From the NCBI GenBank assembly GCA_905182285.1, contig CAJJAY010000002.1:1-46356 (forward strand): 46,356 bases of DNA, in the 5' to 3' direction. Shown here one piece after another: positions 16,753 through 25,336 of this stretch (position 1 is the first letter of the stretch; each line of letters begins with the position of its first letter). The position numbers were made by a program, and so were the translations under genes. The DNA is from an uncultured Amylibacter sp. (GTDB lineage: Bacteria; Pseudomonadota; Alphaproteobacteria; Rhodobacterales; Rhodobacteraceae). Below the pieces are notes generated by a model. The model did no database searches. It had not been told where the DNA came from and saw nothing but the letters and a program-made list of their open reading frames with translations.

Positions 16753-17434
16753 ATGGGAAAAGCTGCTGAATTATTCCAACTGATAATAGATAAATAGAAG
16801 TAATAGCTAGTGCTGTTGTTATAAATGGCCCTGCATTAAAGTTCGTCCACGCAGATATCCCAGCAAGCGCTGTCCAAATTATTGCTATTGGTAAACTTAT
16901 TGATCTCCATCTAATTGTTCTAACAGGATGGATAAATTTCAAAGGAGTAAACATTGAAGCCGCAAGTATTATTACAAAGACAAGAATAACATAAAAGTTT
17001 GGATGAGTAGCAAAAACAACAACGGCAAACATATTCCAACAACCTGGAAAGCCTGAAAAAGAATTATCTTTTGTTTTCATTCTAGTATCAGAAAAATATA
17101 AGGCAGAGGTAAATGTTATAATTATTATTGTTACCCATCCTGTCCAACCATCTAATAAGCCAGACTGAAAAAGCGCATATGCAGGAATAAATACGTATGT
17201 TAAATAATCAATAATTAAATCTAATAACACACCATCATATTCTGAAGCATTATCCTTTACGTTATAATGACGTGCCAGTGGTCCATCTATACCATCTACA
17301 AAAAACGCAATTACCAACCACAGAAACATCATATCCCACCGGGAATCTACTGCAGCTAGCATTGCTAGCATAGCAAAAACTGCTCCTGTTGCAGTTAAAT
17401 AATGAACTAAAAGTGCTTTGATATGTAATGTCAT
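16739..17434 (-). CDS. pcs: Phosphatidylcholine synthase (CDP-alcohol phosphatidyltransferase family)
   Basis: A 231-aa multi-pass membrane enzyme. Pcs condenses choline with CDP-diacylglycerol to make phosphatidylcholine, a route mostly found in alphaproteobacteria. The CDP-alcohol motif is present with the wider spacing of Pcs: DGPLAR, twelve residues, then G-x3-D-x3-D (in GVLLDLIIDY), where most family members have eight residues. About six to seven membrane segments surround it. It lies 47 bases after xerC on the same strand and overlaps the convergent EamA gene by 14 bases. Other phosphatidyltransferases such as PgsA are less likely because of the motif spacing. Confidence 0.85.
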   Translation of the reverse strand: MTLHIKALLVHYLTATGAVFAMLAMLAAVDSRWDMMFLWLVIAFFVDGIDGPLARHYNVKDNASEYDGVLLDLIIDYLTYVFIPAYALFQSGLLDGWTGWVTIIIITFTSALYFSDTRMKTKDNSFSGFPGCWNMFAVVVFATHPNFYVILVFVIILAASMFTPLKFIHPVRTIRWRSISLPIAIIWTALAGISAWTNFNAGPFITTALAITSIYLLSVGIIQQLFPSKSA

Positions 17435-17481
17435 TCTGGCTTCATATAGGAGTTTAAGAAAAACTCAACCTTTCGATTAAT

Positions 17482-18399
17482 TTATGCTTTGGGGTGAGAT
17501 TTTTTGTAAACTTCCATTAAGTGAGCTTGGTCTACTGCAGTATATGCTTGTGTTGAGGAAAGCGATGCATGTCCAAGTAATTCTTGAATAACTCTTAAAT
17601 CACCTCCTGCTTCCAAGAGGTGTGTGGCAAATGAATGTCGCATAGCATGTGGTGAAGCTGAAGACGGTAAACCTAATTGCATTCTAGTTTGCTCCATTAC
17701 TTTTCTTATTATTCGCTGATTCAATGGACCACCTCTTGCGCCTTTAAATAAAAAGTCATTTGGCAAAAAAGAGTATGGACAATATTTTATGTATTTTTTT
17801 ACAGCTGATTGAGCAATTGGTAAAATTGGTACTATTCTTTCTTTATTTCCTTTGCCAATAATTTTCAAAACTTCAGGCAAAGGTGTTTCTACAAATTTTA
17901 GTGATAAAGCTTCAGATATACGTAAACCACAACCATATAATAGTGTAATAACTGCAACGTTTCTTGCATTAATCCATGCATGTTCGGATTGAATGTCAAT
18001 TTGATTAATAAGATTTTTTGCTGCTATCTCTTTTAATGGGCGCGGTAGAGGCTTTTCAAATTTTGGTGAACGAGTTGAAAGAACAGCAGTCGTTGAAATT
18101 CCATATGTATGGCCTAACCAACGATAAAAACTTTTAATTGCTGATAACGCTCGGGCAAGTGAACGTGGTGATAATCCAGATCGTCGTGTGTGAGAAATCC
18201 AGGATCTCATATCCTTTACATCCACATTAGATAGAATAACTTTTGATGGTCTCTTTCCAGTATGGTGCGATATAAAATGTATATATGTTGTAACGTCTTG
18301 ACGGTATGCATCAATAGTTTTTTCAGCCAATCCACCCACAGCAGAAAGGTTGGATAACCAATTTTCCATTAAATCTATACCGCCATCTGTATTAACCAT
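17482..18399 (-). CDS. xerC: Tyrosine recombinase XerC
   Basis: With the start used here, a 305-aa site-specific recombinase that, with XerD, resolves chromosome dimers at dif. Catalytic residues are visible: Arg in GCGLRISEALSL, Lys in GKGNKERIVPI, HAMRHSFATHLL (H-x-x-R), His in LLGHASLSSTQAYTAV and the nucleophilic Tyr in the same segment. The N-terminal SAM-like core domain starts at LSNLSAVGGLAEKTIDAYR. The frame extends to 18450, but that start would overlap DUF484 by 59 bases. The ATG at 18399 overlaps by 8; the ATG at 18369 (295 aa) is equally plausible. The gene order DUF484-xerC beside priA is an alphaproteobacterial arrangement. Confidence 0.93.
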   Translation of the reverse strand: MVNTDGGIDLMENWLSNLSAVGGLAEKTIDAYRQDVTTYIHFISHHTGKRPSKVILSNVDVKDMRSWISHTRRSGLSPRSLARALSAIKSFYRWLGHTYGISTTAVLSTRSPKFEKPLPRPLKEIAAKNLINQIDIQSEHAWINARNVAVITLLYGCGLRISEALSLKFVETPLPEVLKIIGKGNKERIVPILPIAQSAVKKYIKYCPYSFLPNDFLFKGARGGPLNQRIIRKVMEQTRMQLGLPSSASPHAMRHSFATHLLEAGGDLRVIQELLGHASLSSTQAYTAVDQAHLMEVYKKSHPKA

Positions 18400-19111
18400 T
18401 AAACAGCCAACGTTGCATAATTTTTTCAAAAATAGATCCATAAAATACAAGTAAATCTGTTCCCATATTAGGTAAGAACTGATCTGGATTTGTAGATCCT
18501 AACAGAAGTAAGCCAGGGCTATTACCTTCTCCTAAATCTAGTTTCATTAATGCTTCAGACCTAAGTTCTGGTGCAATATCATTATAAATATTGGAAGCGC
18601 CTTTTCTAATCTGGCGTAATGTTACAGGACGTGGATCATTATCTTGGCCTAATGTAATATAATGATCAATTTCACCTTCTTGTAAGAAAACAACGCTTGG
18701 ACCAAATTCCATCTGTAATTGGGGAATATCATTTTGACTTATAGACGGTGCCTCTAAGCATAACCTAGCGGTATCAATGTTTAGAGTATTTGCCCAATCT
18801 GTTTTTAAAAAATTTAAGAACTCTGAAAATGTTTTTGGTTCTAGGGCTTCTAATATAGCTGAATGGACTCTGAATGTTGTTGAAATATTTTTATAAGCAG
18901 CAGAAATAATATTACTGTTTTGTCCTTCAATTTCCTCAACACGACCTTCCAGGCGTTTTAAGACAACACTTTTTAAGTCAATAACATTTGTTGGGGTGTT
19001 AGATGAACTTGCGGATATCAATGCTCGCATTACTTCTCTATCATTTAAAAGAGCTTCTGGATCTTGCAAAATTCGTTTTCTAATATCACTAATTTGATCT
19101 ATGTTTGACAT
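18392..19111 (-). CDS. DUF484 family protein
   Basis: A 239-aa soluble protein of the DUF484 family, which resembles GAF-like sensor folds. Family features include the N-terminal helix ISDIRKRILQDPEALLNDREVM and, near the C-terminus, GLLLLGSTNPDQFLPNMGTDLL followed by FYGSIFEKIMQRWL. Genes of this family are often next to xerC, as here, with overlapping ends; the biochemical role is unknown. It is divergent from priA with 120 bases between, where promoters for both must lie. ATG start with a weak GAGAA upstream. Confidence 0.9.
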   Translation of the reverse strand: MSNIDQISDIRKRILQDPEALLNDREVMRALISASSSNTPTNVIDLKSVVLKRLEGRVEEIEGQNSNIISAAYKNISTTFRVHSAILEALEPKTFSEFLNFLKTDWANTLNIDTARLCLEAPSISQNDIPQLQMEFGPSVVFLQEGEIDHYITLGQDNDPRPVTLRQIRKGASNIYNDIAPELRSEALMKLDLGEGNSPGLLLLGSTNPDQFLPNMGTDLLVFYGSIFEKIMQRWLFNG

Positions 19112-19231
19112 ATGTAATTCTCATTATTTTTATTTTTAATTCTTATTTTATGTTATGTAATGGGCTTGTTAATTCTATCGTATGCTCTTTAATATATATA
19201 AACAAATTTTAGTCTTTGAGGAAACAAGATA

Positions 19232-21445
19232 TTGAGTGATCAAATTAAACATGACTCAATTCAAACTTTCTCGCATGGTGAGTTAGTATCAGTATTAACA
19301 ACTCAGCCTATTGATAGATTCCTTGATTATAAAGCACCTAAAAATGGAGTAAAATTAGGTTCTTATGTGGAAATTCCATTGGGCCCAAGAAAAGTAATTG
19401 GTGTAGTATGGGGAGTTGGAAAGGGTGATTATGACAAAAGTAAAATCCGTATGATATCAAACGTATTAGAAGTATCTGCGATGAAGCCAGAAATGATGGA
19501 GTTTCTTTTGCGAGCTGGTCGATATACTTTGACCCCCTTAAATGTGATGCTAAAACTTGCTACACGTGCTCCTGGCTTAGCTAATCCCCCAAGTATGAAT
19601 ATAGTTTATGCAAAAGGTAATAGAACTATAGATAGAATGACGCCAGCTCGTGAAAGAGTTTTAAATGCTCTCAAAGATAATTCTGACATGCAATTTACTG
19701 CTAAAGAACTAAAAGAAGCTGCAAATGTAAGTATATCAGTAATAAAGGGCTTAGTTTCTCAGGGAGCTATTTCTGAATTAGAGACACCCAGAGATATTCC
19801 ATATTCTAAACTTGATCCATATTTTCCCTCAAAAAAGCTAACATCTGCTCAAAAAATAGCTGGAAATACACTTCGTGATTATGTGCGAATGGGGACATAT
19901 AGTACTACTTTATTAAGGGGTGTGACAGGATCAGGAAAAACTGAGGTTTACCTTGAAGCAGTTTCTGAATGTTTATCATTGGGAAAACAAGCATTAATTT
20001 TAATTCCAGAAATCGCTCTAACTGTTGAGTTTATTGACAGATTAAAAAAACGATTTGGCGAAAAACCTGCGCAATGGCACTCCGGTGTTACAATGACTGA
20101 AAAAAGACGATGTTGGCGTATGGTAGGAGAAGATAAAGCCCAAGTGGTTGTTGGCGCACGCTCATCTTTATATCTTCCATTTAAAAATTTAGGATTAATA
20201 GTTGTCGATGAAGAACATGATACATCATACAAACAAGAAGATGGTGCATTATATTCAGCTCGTGATATGGCCGTTATGAGAGCCTCTATAGAAATGGGAG
20301 CAGTAATTTTGGCATCTGCAACACCCTCTTTAGAAACTTGGGCTAATGCTGATGGAGGAAAATATAATCGCATTGATCTGACAGAACGATTTGGCGATGC
20401 GATTATGCCTGAAATATTAACTATTGATATGCGTCATCAGCCAATGTTGAAAAACTCATGGATTTCCCCTCAATTAAAAGAAGAGGTAGATTTAAGGTTA
20501 GAGCGTGATGAGCAATCCTTATTGTTTTTGAATAGAAGGGGATATGCCCCCATAACAGTTTGCCGTAAATGTGGAGACCAAGTTGGATGCGAGCAATGTG
20601 ACGCTCGAATGGTAGAGCATAGGTTTAATGGGCATTTGATGTGTCATCAGTGTGGTGAAACAAAAAATATACCAAATGCTTGCCCTACTTGTGGTGAAGT
20701 GGATTGTTTAACTGCTGTTGGCCCAGGAGTTGAAAGGTTAGCTGAAGAAGCACAAGAAAAGTTTCCAAATGCAAAAATATCTGTATTGTCTTCAGACATG
20801 CTAATCTCTGCTCAAGCTTTAAAGGCGCGTATTAAAGGCATTGCTTCCGGTGAAGCAGATATAATAATTGGAACACAATTAGTAGCTAAAGGACATAACT
20901 TTCCTTTGCTGACTTTAGTTGGAGTAATTGATTCTGACCTGGCGCTAATGGGTGGAGACTTACGTGCTGCAGAACGTACATTTCAATTAATGCGACAAGT
21001 AGCTGGTAGAGCTGGTCGAGCAGATAAAAAAGGTACTGCATTTTTGCAAACACACCAACCGGAACACTCAGTAATAAAAGCAATTCTTAATGGTGATGAA
21101 GAAGAGTTTTGGCGCTCAGAAGCCAAACAAAGGCATCTTGCTGGAATGCCACCATTTGGGCGTTTAGCGGGAATTATACTAAAAGGGCCAAATATAAATA
21201 ATGTGCTTAGTTTAGCAAATCATATGGTTCGAAATACTTCTATGTTAGATTCAATAAATGCTAAGGTTTATGGCCCTGCACCTGCACCTATTGCACGCGT
21301 TCGAGGAAATTATCGCTATCGCATTTTAGTAAAGGCGTCGAAAGATATAATGTTACAAAGTGCATTATTAAAATGGAGAAACTCTTTTAAGGTGCCTAAT
21401 GATATACAAATTAGTATCGATATTGACCCACAGTCATTTTATTAA
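19232..21445 (+). CDS. priA: Primosomal protein N' (replication restart helicase PriA)
   Basis: A 737-aa superfamily 2 DNA helicase that reloads the replisome at stalled forks. Walker A is GVTGSGKTEVYLE (near residue 230), the DEAH-type box is DEEHD (near 326), and the zinc-binding cysteines follow in CRKCGDQVGCEQCDARM and CHQCGETKNIPNACPTCG. The C-terminal helicase motif VAGRAGRADKKG is intact. The start is a TTG at 19232 with GAGG (19218-19221) at good distance; no better in-frame ATG is nearby. It is divergent from DUF484/xerC. Confidence 0.96.
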   Translation: MSDQIKHDSIQTFSHGELVSVLTTQPIDRFLDYKAPKNGVKLGSYVEIPLGPRKVIGVVWGVGKGDYDKSKIRMISNVLEVSAMKPEMMEFLLRAGRYTLTPLNVMLKLATRAPGLANPPSMNIVYAKGNRTIDRMTPARERVLNALKDNSDMQFTAKELKEAANVSISVIKGLVSQGAISELETPRDIPYSKLDPYFPSKKLTSAQKIAGNTLRDYVRMGTYSTTLLRGVTGSGKTEVYLEAVSECLSLGKQALILIPEIALTVEFIDRLKKRFGEKPAQWHSGVTMTEKRRCWRMVGEDKAQVVVGARSSLYLPFKNLGLIVVDEEHDTSYKQEDGALYSARDMAVMRASIEMGAVILASATPSLETWANADGGKYNRIDLTERFGDAIMPEILTIDMRHQPMLKNSWISPQLKEEVDLRLERDEQSLLFLNRRGYAPITVCRKCGDQVGCEQCDARMVEHRFNGHLMCHQCGETKNIPNACPTCGEVDCLTAVGPGVERLAEEAQEKFPNAKISVLSSDMLISAQALKARIKGIASGEADIIIGTQLVAKGHNFPLLTLVGVIDSDLALMGGDLRAAERTFQLMRQVAGRAGRADKKGTAFLQTHQPEHSVIKAILNGDEEEFWRSEAKQRHLAGMPPFGRLAGIILKGPNINNVLSLANHMVRNTSMLDSINAKVYGPAPAPIARVRGNYRYRILVKASKDIMLQSALLKWRNSFKVPNDIQISIDIDPQSFY

Positions 21446-21513
21446 TTTCTAAAGACTAGAAATCATCCCTTCATATAGGTATTAGAAAGTTATAAACAGC
21501 TAGAGATATTAAA

Positions 21514-22602
21514 ATGACAAAAATCATTACACCAAAACCAGGCATTATGGACATAGAATTATATGTTGGTGGTAAATCTCATGCTGTAGGTATCGAAAAT
21601 ACTGTAAAATTAAGCTCAAACGAAAACCCTTTTGGACCAAGCCCAAAAGCAAAAGACGCATATCGTAATCAAACAGATTTCTTGGCTGTCTACCCTTCTT
21701 CTGACCACAATGAATTAAGACAAGCTATTGCCAATATAAATAGGTTAAATTTTGAGCAGGTTATTTGTGGTAATGGATCAGATGAAATAATAACATTTTT
21801 ATGCCAGGCCTTCGCAGGTGTCGGTGATGAGGTTTTATTTACTGAACATGGTTTTGGTATGTACCGAATTTGTGCTTTGGGTGCTGGTGCAACTCCAGTT
21901 GAAGTGCCTGAAAATTCTCGTGTAACAGATGTTGATGCATTAATTGAGAGATGTACAGAAAATACAAAATTAATATTTATAGCAAATCCAAATAATCCTA
22001 CTGGGACTTTTATTCCATTAACAGAAATTGAGCGTTTGATTGATGGTGTACCAAAAAATATTCTTATAATCCTGGATGGTGCATATGCGGAATATGTGGA
22101 AGGATATGATGGTGGGGCTCAACTAGTTGAAATGCATGAAAATGTTGTCATGACTAGAACTTTTTCAAAGGTTTATGGACTAGGTGGGTTACGTATTGGT
22201 TGGGGCTATGCGTCACCTGAAGTCGTTGATATTTTGGCCCGCTTAAGGGGACCATTTAATATTAATCGTGCAGCATTATCTGCAGCTATAGCTGCCGTAA
22301 ATGATGAGAATTACGTCAATGAATGTTTAATACAAAATAATAATTGTGGTAATTTTTTAATCAACGAAATACGAAACCTGGGTTTTGAGTGTGATGACAC
22401 CTACGCAAATTTTATATTACCGCGTTTTATTGATGAAAACCAAGCTGATGCTGCTAATGCTGCATTAGAAAATGCTGGGTTAATTGTTAGGCAAGTAAAA
22501 GGCTATAATTTACACAACTGCCTTCGTATAACAATTGGTAAAGAAGTCGATTGTTATAGAGTGATCAATACATTAAAAAAATTCAAGGAAAATCAATCAT
22601 GA
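21514..22602 (+). CDS. hisC: Histidinol-phosphate/aromatic aminotransferase
   Basis: A 362-aa fold-type I PLP aminotransferase. HisC converts imidazole-acetol phosphate to histidinol phosphate, and many alphaproteobacterial copies also transaminate prephenate or aryl-pyruvates. The N-terminal KLSSNENPFGPSPKA is the family signature; the PLP lysine is K219 in TRTFSKVYGLGGLRIGWG; IANPNNPTGTF is also present. Its 3' end overlaps the prephenate dehydrogenase gene by 4 bases (ATGA), so the pair likely serves tyrosine/phenylalanine synthesis, perhaps with a histidine role too. It lies 68 bases after priA. Confidence 0.9.
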   Translation: MTKIITPKPGIMDIELYVGGKSHAVGIENTVKLSSNENPFGPSPKAKDAYRNQTDFLAVYPSSDHNELRQAIANINRLNFEQVICGNGSDEIITFLCQAFAGVGDEVLFTEHGFGMYRICALGAGATPVEVPENSRVTDVDALIERCTENTKLIFIANPNNPTGTFIPLTEIERLIDGVPKNILIILDGAYAEYVEGYDGGAQLVEMHENVVMTRTFSKVYGLGGLRIGWGYASPEVVDILARLRGPFNINRAALSAAIAAVNDENYVNECLIQNNNCGNFLINEIRNLGFECDDTYANFILPRFIDENQADAANAALENAGLIVRQVKGYNLHNCLRITIGKEVDCYRVINTLKKFKENQS

Positions 22603-23516
22603 CTGTTCTATATGATAAAGTGACATTAATTGGTTTAGGACTAATTGCGTCATCTATGGGTCACGCGATGAAAAAATCTGGATTAGCCAATACAATAGTT
22701 GGGTTTTCACAAACCAAAGAAACCCGCGACATGTCATTATCCCTTGGTTTTGTTGATGAAATTACAGATACTATTGAAGATGCAGTATCAGACTCAGACT
22801 TGATTGTTTTGTCAGTGCCAGTCGGTGCTATGGCCGCAATTGCAAAAATAATAGGTCCTAAATTAAAGCTGGGTGCAACAATAACTGATGTTGGTTCAGT
22901 TAAACAATCAGTAATAGATATGGTGGCACCACATATTCCTAATGGGGTACATTTTGTTCCAGGACATCCTTTAGCTGGAACTGAGCAATCTGGACCAACA
23001 TCAGGATTTCCAGATTTATTTAAAAACCGTTGGTGTATTTTAACGCCTCTAAAAAATTGCAACAAAGAGGCTTCTGCTAGATTAAAGCAATATTGGGAGG
23101 CATTAGGTGCTAATGTTGAATATATGGAAGCTGAGCACCATGATTTGGTATTGGCTGTAACAAGTCATGCACCACATTTAATTGCATATACAATGGTAGG
23201 TGTGGCTGATGATTTAGGCAGAGTTACTGACAAAGAAGTAATAAACTTTTCAGCTGCTGGATTTCGAGATTTTACTCGTATTGCTGCTAGTGACCCAACA
23301 ATGTGGCGTGATGTATTTTTAAACAATAGAGAAGCAACGCTTGAAATACTTGGCCGATTTACAGAAGAATTATTTGATTTACAAAGAGCAATTCGACGAG
23401 GAGACGGTGATCAATTATTTGAATATTTTAATCGTACCCGTGCCATAAGGCGAAGTATTATTGATGCAGGCCAAGATACTGAAGCTGCCAACTTTGGTAG
23501 GGGAAGTGTTGAATAA
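22599..23516 (+). CDS. tyrA: Prephenate/arogenate dehydrogenase
   Basis: A 305-aa NAD(P)-dependent enzyme of tyrosine synthesis (prephenate to 4-hydroxyphenylpyruvate, or arogenate to tyrosine; sometimes named tyrC). The N-terminal Rossmann fold begins TLIGLGLIASSMGHAM. Further family markers are DVGSVKQSV, FVPGHPLAGTEQSGP and VTSHAPHLIAYTM, the last containing the active-site His region. There is no chorismate mutase or ACT domain. The 4-base overlap with hisC indicates translational coupling. A 6-bp AT-rich hairpin (23512-23529) spans the 3' end and the convergent gene's stop; it is too weak to call a terminator. Confidence 0.92.
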   Translation: MTVLYDKVTLIGLGLIASSMGHAMKKSGLANTIVGFSQTKETRDMSLSLGFVDEITDTIEDAVSDSDLIVLSVPVGAMAAIAKIIGPKLKLGATITDVGSVKQSVIDMVAPHIPNGVHFVPGHPLAGTEQSGPTSGFPDLFKNRWCILTPLKNCNKEASARLKQYWEALGANVEYMEAEHHDLVLAVTSHAPHLIAYTMVGVADDLGRVTDKEVINFSAAGFRDFTRIAASDPTMWRDVFLNNREATLEILGRFTEELFDLQRAIRRGDGDQLFEYFNRTRAIRRSIIDAGQDTEAANFGRGSVE

Positions 23517-23527
23517 GTATTTGCTTA

Positions 23528-24523
23528 TTAAAAATGAATTTTTGGTGTATTTGCTATTGGAATAATGCCAATATACATCTTTTTGTTAGAAAACTTTAAT
23601 GGGATTTCTAGTTCTTGATTATTTCCAGATATAGCTGAAAATATGCTAAATATTGTAACTATAGTGTTTTTTACATTTTGATTTATCTGACCATTGTTTA
23701 AGGCTAAATCTAAAAGTTGATTCCAATTTTTTGCTTTTAAAGTGATTTTGCCATCTAAGAATTTATTAACATCTAATCGTAAATCACCAACAGCTTTTAA
23801 TTTAAAGCTTCCCCATTGAAATTGCATATCATTAATCTTGAGATTGGAGATACTTTTCAGCTCTCTTTGGAAATTTTCTTGATTAATTGGATTGTTAAAT
23901 TTTGTTGCCACATTTAATTTTAAAGTATCAAACTTTTCTGGCATGGTGCCTTTAGGATCGTATTCTTTTAAGTTTATTATACCAGTAGTAATTTGTTTTA
24001 AATTTATCCCAAAATCATATTCAGTTTCAGTGACACTATTTTTCCTTAGCGCAAAAATTACATTTTCAGCAGATATAGATAAACTTTTTGAGTTGTTTAT
24101 TAAAAAATTTTCACTTGAAATAGTTGATCTATTGATCTCAAGTTGACCCCCAGGCTCAAAAACCAGTGAACTTCTTAATCTTTCAGATTTAATCAATAGC
24201 TCTTGATTATATATCTTAATTTTTTGATCTAATGGTCCTAAGATAATAAAATGATTGGGTTTATAAGATAGCTGTAATATTTCCAATCTGTCAGCAAACC
24301 ATTTCAATCCTGATTTGGGGTTTTCTAATTTTATATCTTTAATTATTGCATCGAACCTATTTGGAAAGCCACGCAAAGATAATGAATTTTCAACAATCCA
24401 GCCATTTTCAGATTTTTCCGTAAACCACTTATTTAAAGCAGTTTCTCTAACCGATTTACCTAAAAACCAATATGCGCTCCAAGATAGAGCTGCTGTTAAA
24501 ATTATAATTACCAGTAAACGCAT
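23528..24523 (-). CDS. DUF2125 domain protein, membrane-anchored
   Basis: A 331-aa protein with an N-terminal hydrophobic anchor (LLVIIILTAALSWSAYWFLG) and a long periplasmic region rich in beta strand-like alternation. DUF2125 proteins are alphaproteobacterial, of unknown function; the pattern GFPNRFDAIIKDIKLENP close to the N-terminus is typical. The frame runs to a TTG at 24571, but the ATG at 24523 places the anchor at the N-terminus as in relatives and has AAAGG about 8 bases upstream, so I use it. It is convergent with tyrA (11 bases apart) and divergent from the chaC-like gene. Confidence 0.82.
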   Translation of the reverse strand: MRLLVIIILTAALSWSAYWFLGKSVRETALNKWFTEKSENGWIVENSLSLRGFPNRFDAIIKDIKLENPKSGLKWFADRLEILQLSYKPNHFIILGPLDQKIKIYNQELLIKSERLRSSLVFEPGGQLEINRSTISSENFLINNSKSLSISAENVIFALRKNSVTETEYDFGINLKQITTGIINLKEYDPKGTMPEKFDTLKLNVATKFNNPINQENFQRELKSISNLKINDMQFQWGSFKLKAVGDLRLDVNKFLDGKITLKAKNWNQLLDLALNNGQINQNVKNTIVTIFSIFSAISGNNQELEIPLKFSNKKMYIGIIPIANTPKIHF

Positions 24524-24588
24524 ATTTTTACCTTTTCTTTTTGGTCTAAGCACTTCTATATTTAAAGCCAAGGCTAAAGGCTATAATC

Positions 24589-25128
24589 ATGAATGATAAA
24601 GATATTTGGATATTTGGATATGGTTCACTCGTTTGGCAACCTGGGTTTAAATTCGAAAATCATGAAATTGGAATATTAGAGAATTATAAACGGTCTTTTT
24701 GTATTTGGTCTGTTCATTATAGAGGTACACCAGAAAAAAGGGGATTAGTTCTTGCTTTAGATAAGGTAAAAGGTTCCAAATGTGATGGTCTGTTATTCAA
24801 AGTTAAAGCAAAATATTCCGATAGTGTATTATCTTATTTGCGGAAAAGAGAACTAATATCTGACGCTTATTTAGAAGATATTGTAAATGTTAAATTAAAC
24901 TCAGGCAGTATTGTGAAAGCTTATACATATGTGGTTAATCGTGATCATGAACAGTATGCTGGATTGCTATCCATAGAAGAGCAAGCCAGTATTATAAATT
25001 CTGCAAAAGGGTCTAAGGGACATAACACTGAATATTTATACAATGTTACAAGGTGTTTGCGAGATTTAGATATTAAGGATCTTGAATTGGAGAAACTAAC
25101 TGCAAAAACTTTAAAGATAACTGGTTAA
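24589..25128 (+). CDS. ChaC-like glutathione-specific gamma-glutamylcyclotransferase
   Basis: A 179-aa cytoplasmic enzyme expected to cleave glutathione to 5-oxoproline and Cys-Gly. The signature IWIFGYGSLVWQPGF sits at the N-terminus (residues 6-20), followed by RSFCIWSVHYRGTPEKRGLV, closely matching ChaC. The acid-rich region near YLRKRELISDAYLE would contain the catalytic glutamate. Length is at the short end of the bacterial family. It stands alone, with 208 bases before the next gene. Confidence 0.9.
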   Translation: MNDKDIWIFGYGSLVWQPGFKFENHEIGILENYKRSFCIWSVHYRGTPEKRGLVLALDKVKGSKCDGLLFKVKAKYSDSVLSYLRKRELISDAYLEDIVNVKLNSGSIVKAYTYVVNRDHEQYAGLLSIEEQASIINSAKGSKGHNTEYLYNVTRCLRDLDIKDLELEKLTAKTLKITG

Positions 25129-25336
25129 TTTTATTACGTGTTTGAAATATTGATTAATAAAATTTTATTTTACTTAGATTGTATAATTTAATAGAAAAAT
25201 ATACAGCATATTATGTAGATAACACCCAAAAAAGTAAAAAGTATAAGCGCGTTTTGTTGTTTCTAAAACTTAACAATTGGAATGAAAGTCTCAACGCGTT
25301 AGTATTTACATCAAATGACCCAAAAGAGGCTTACTC

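Noticed and set aside
21445-21463. ATTTCTA-AAGAC-TAGAAAT hairpin between priA and hisC as terminator
   Set aside because: Only one G-C pair and no T-run; such palindromes are expected by chance here.
23512-23529. AATAAG-TATTTG-CTTATT hairpin between tyrA and DUF2125
   Set aside because: Six weak pairs, followed by A's on the plus strand; does not meet terminator criteria.
24524-24571. N-terminal extension of the DUF2125 protein from a TTG at 24571
   Set aside because: It would put 16 polar residues before the membrane anchor; the ATG at 24523 has a better ribosome-binding site and matches the family.
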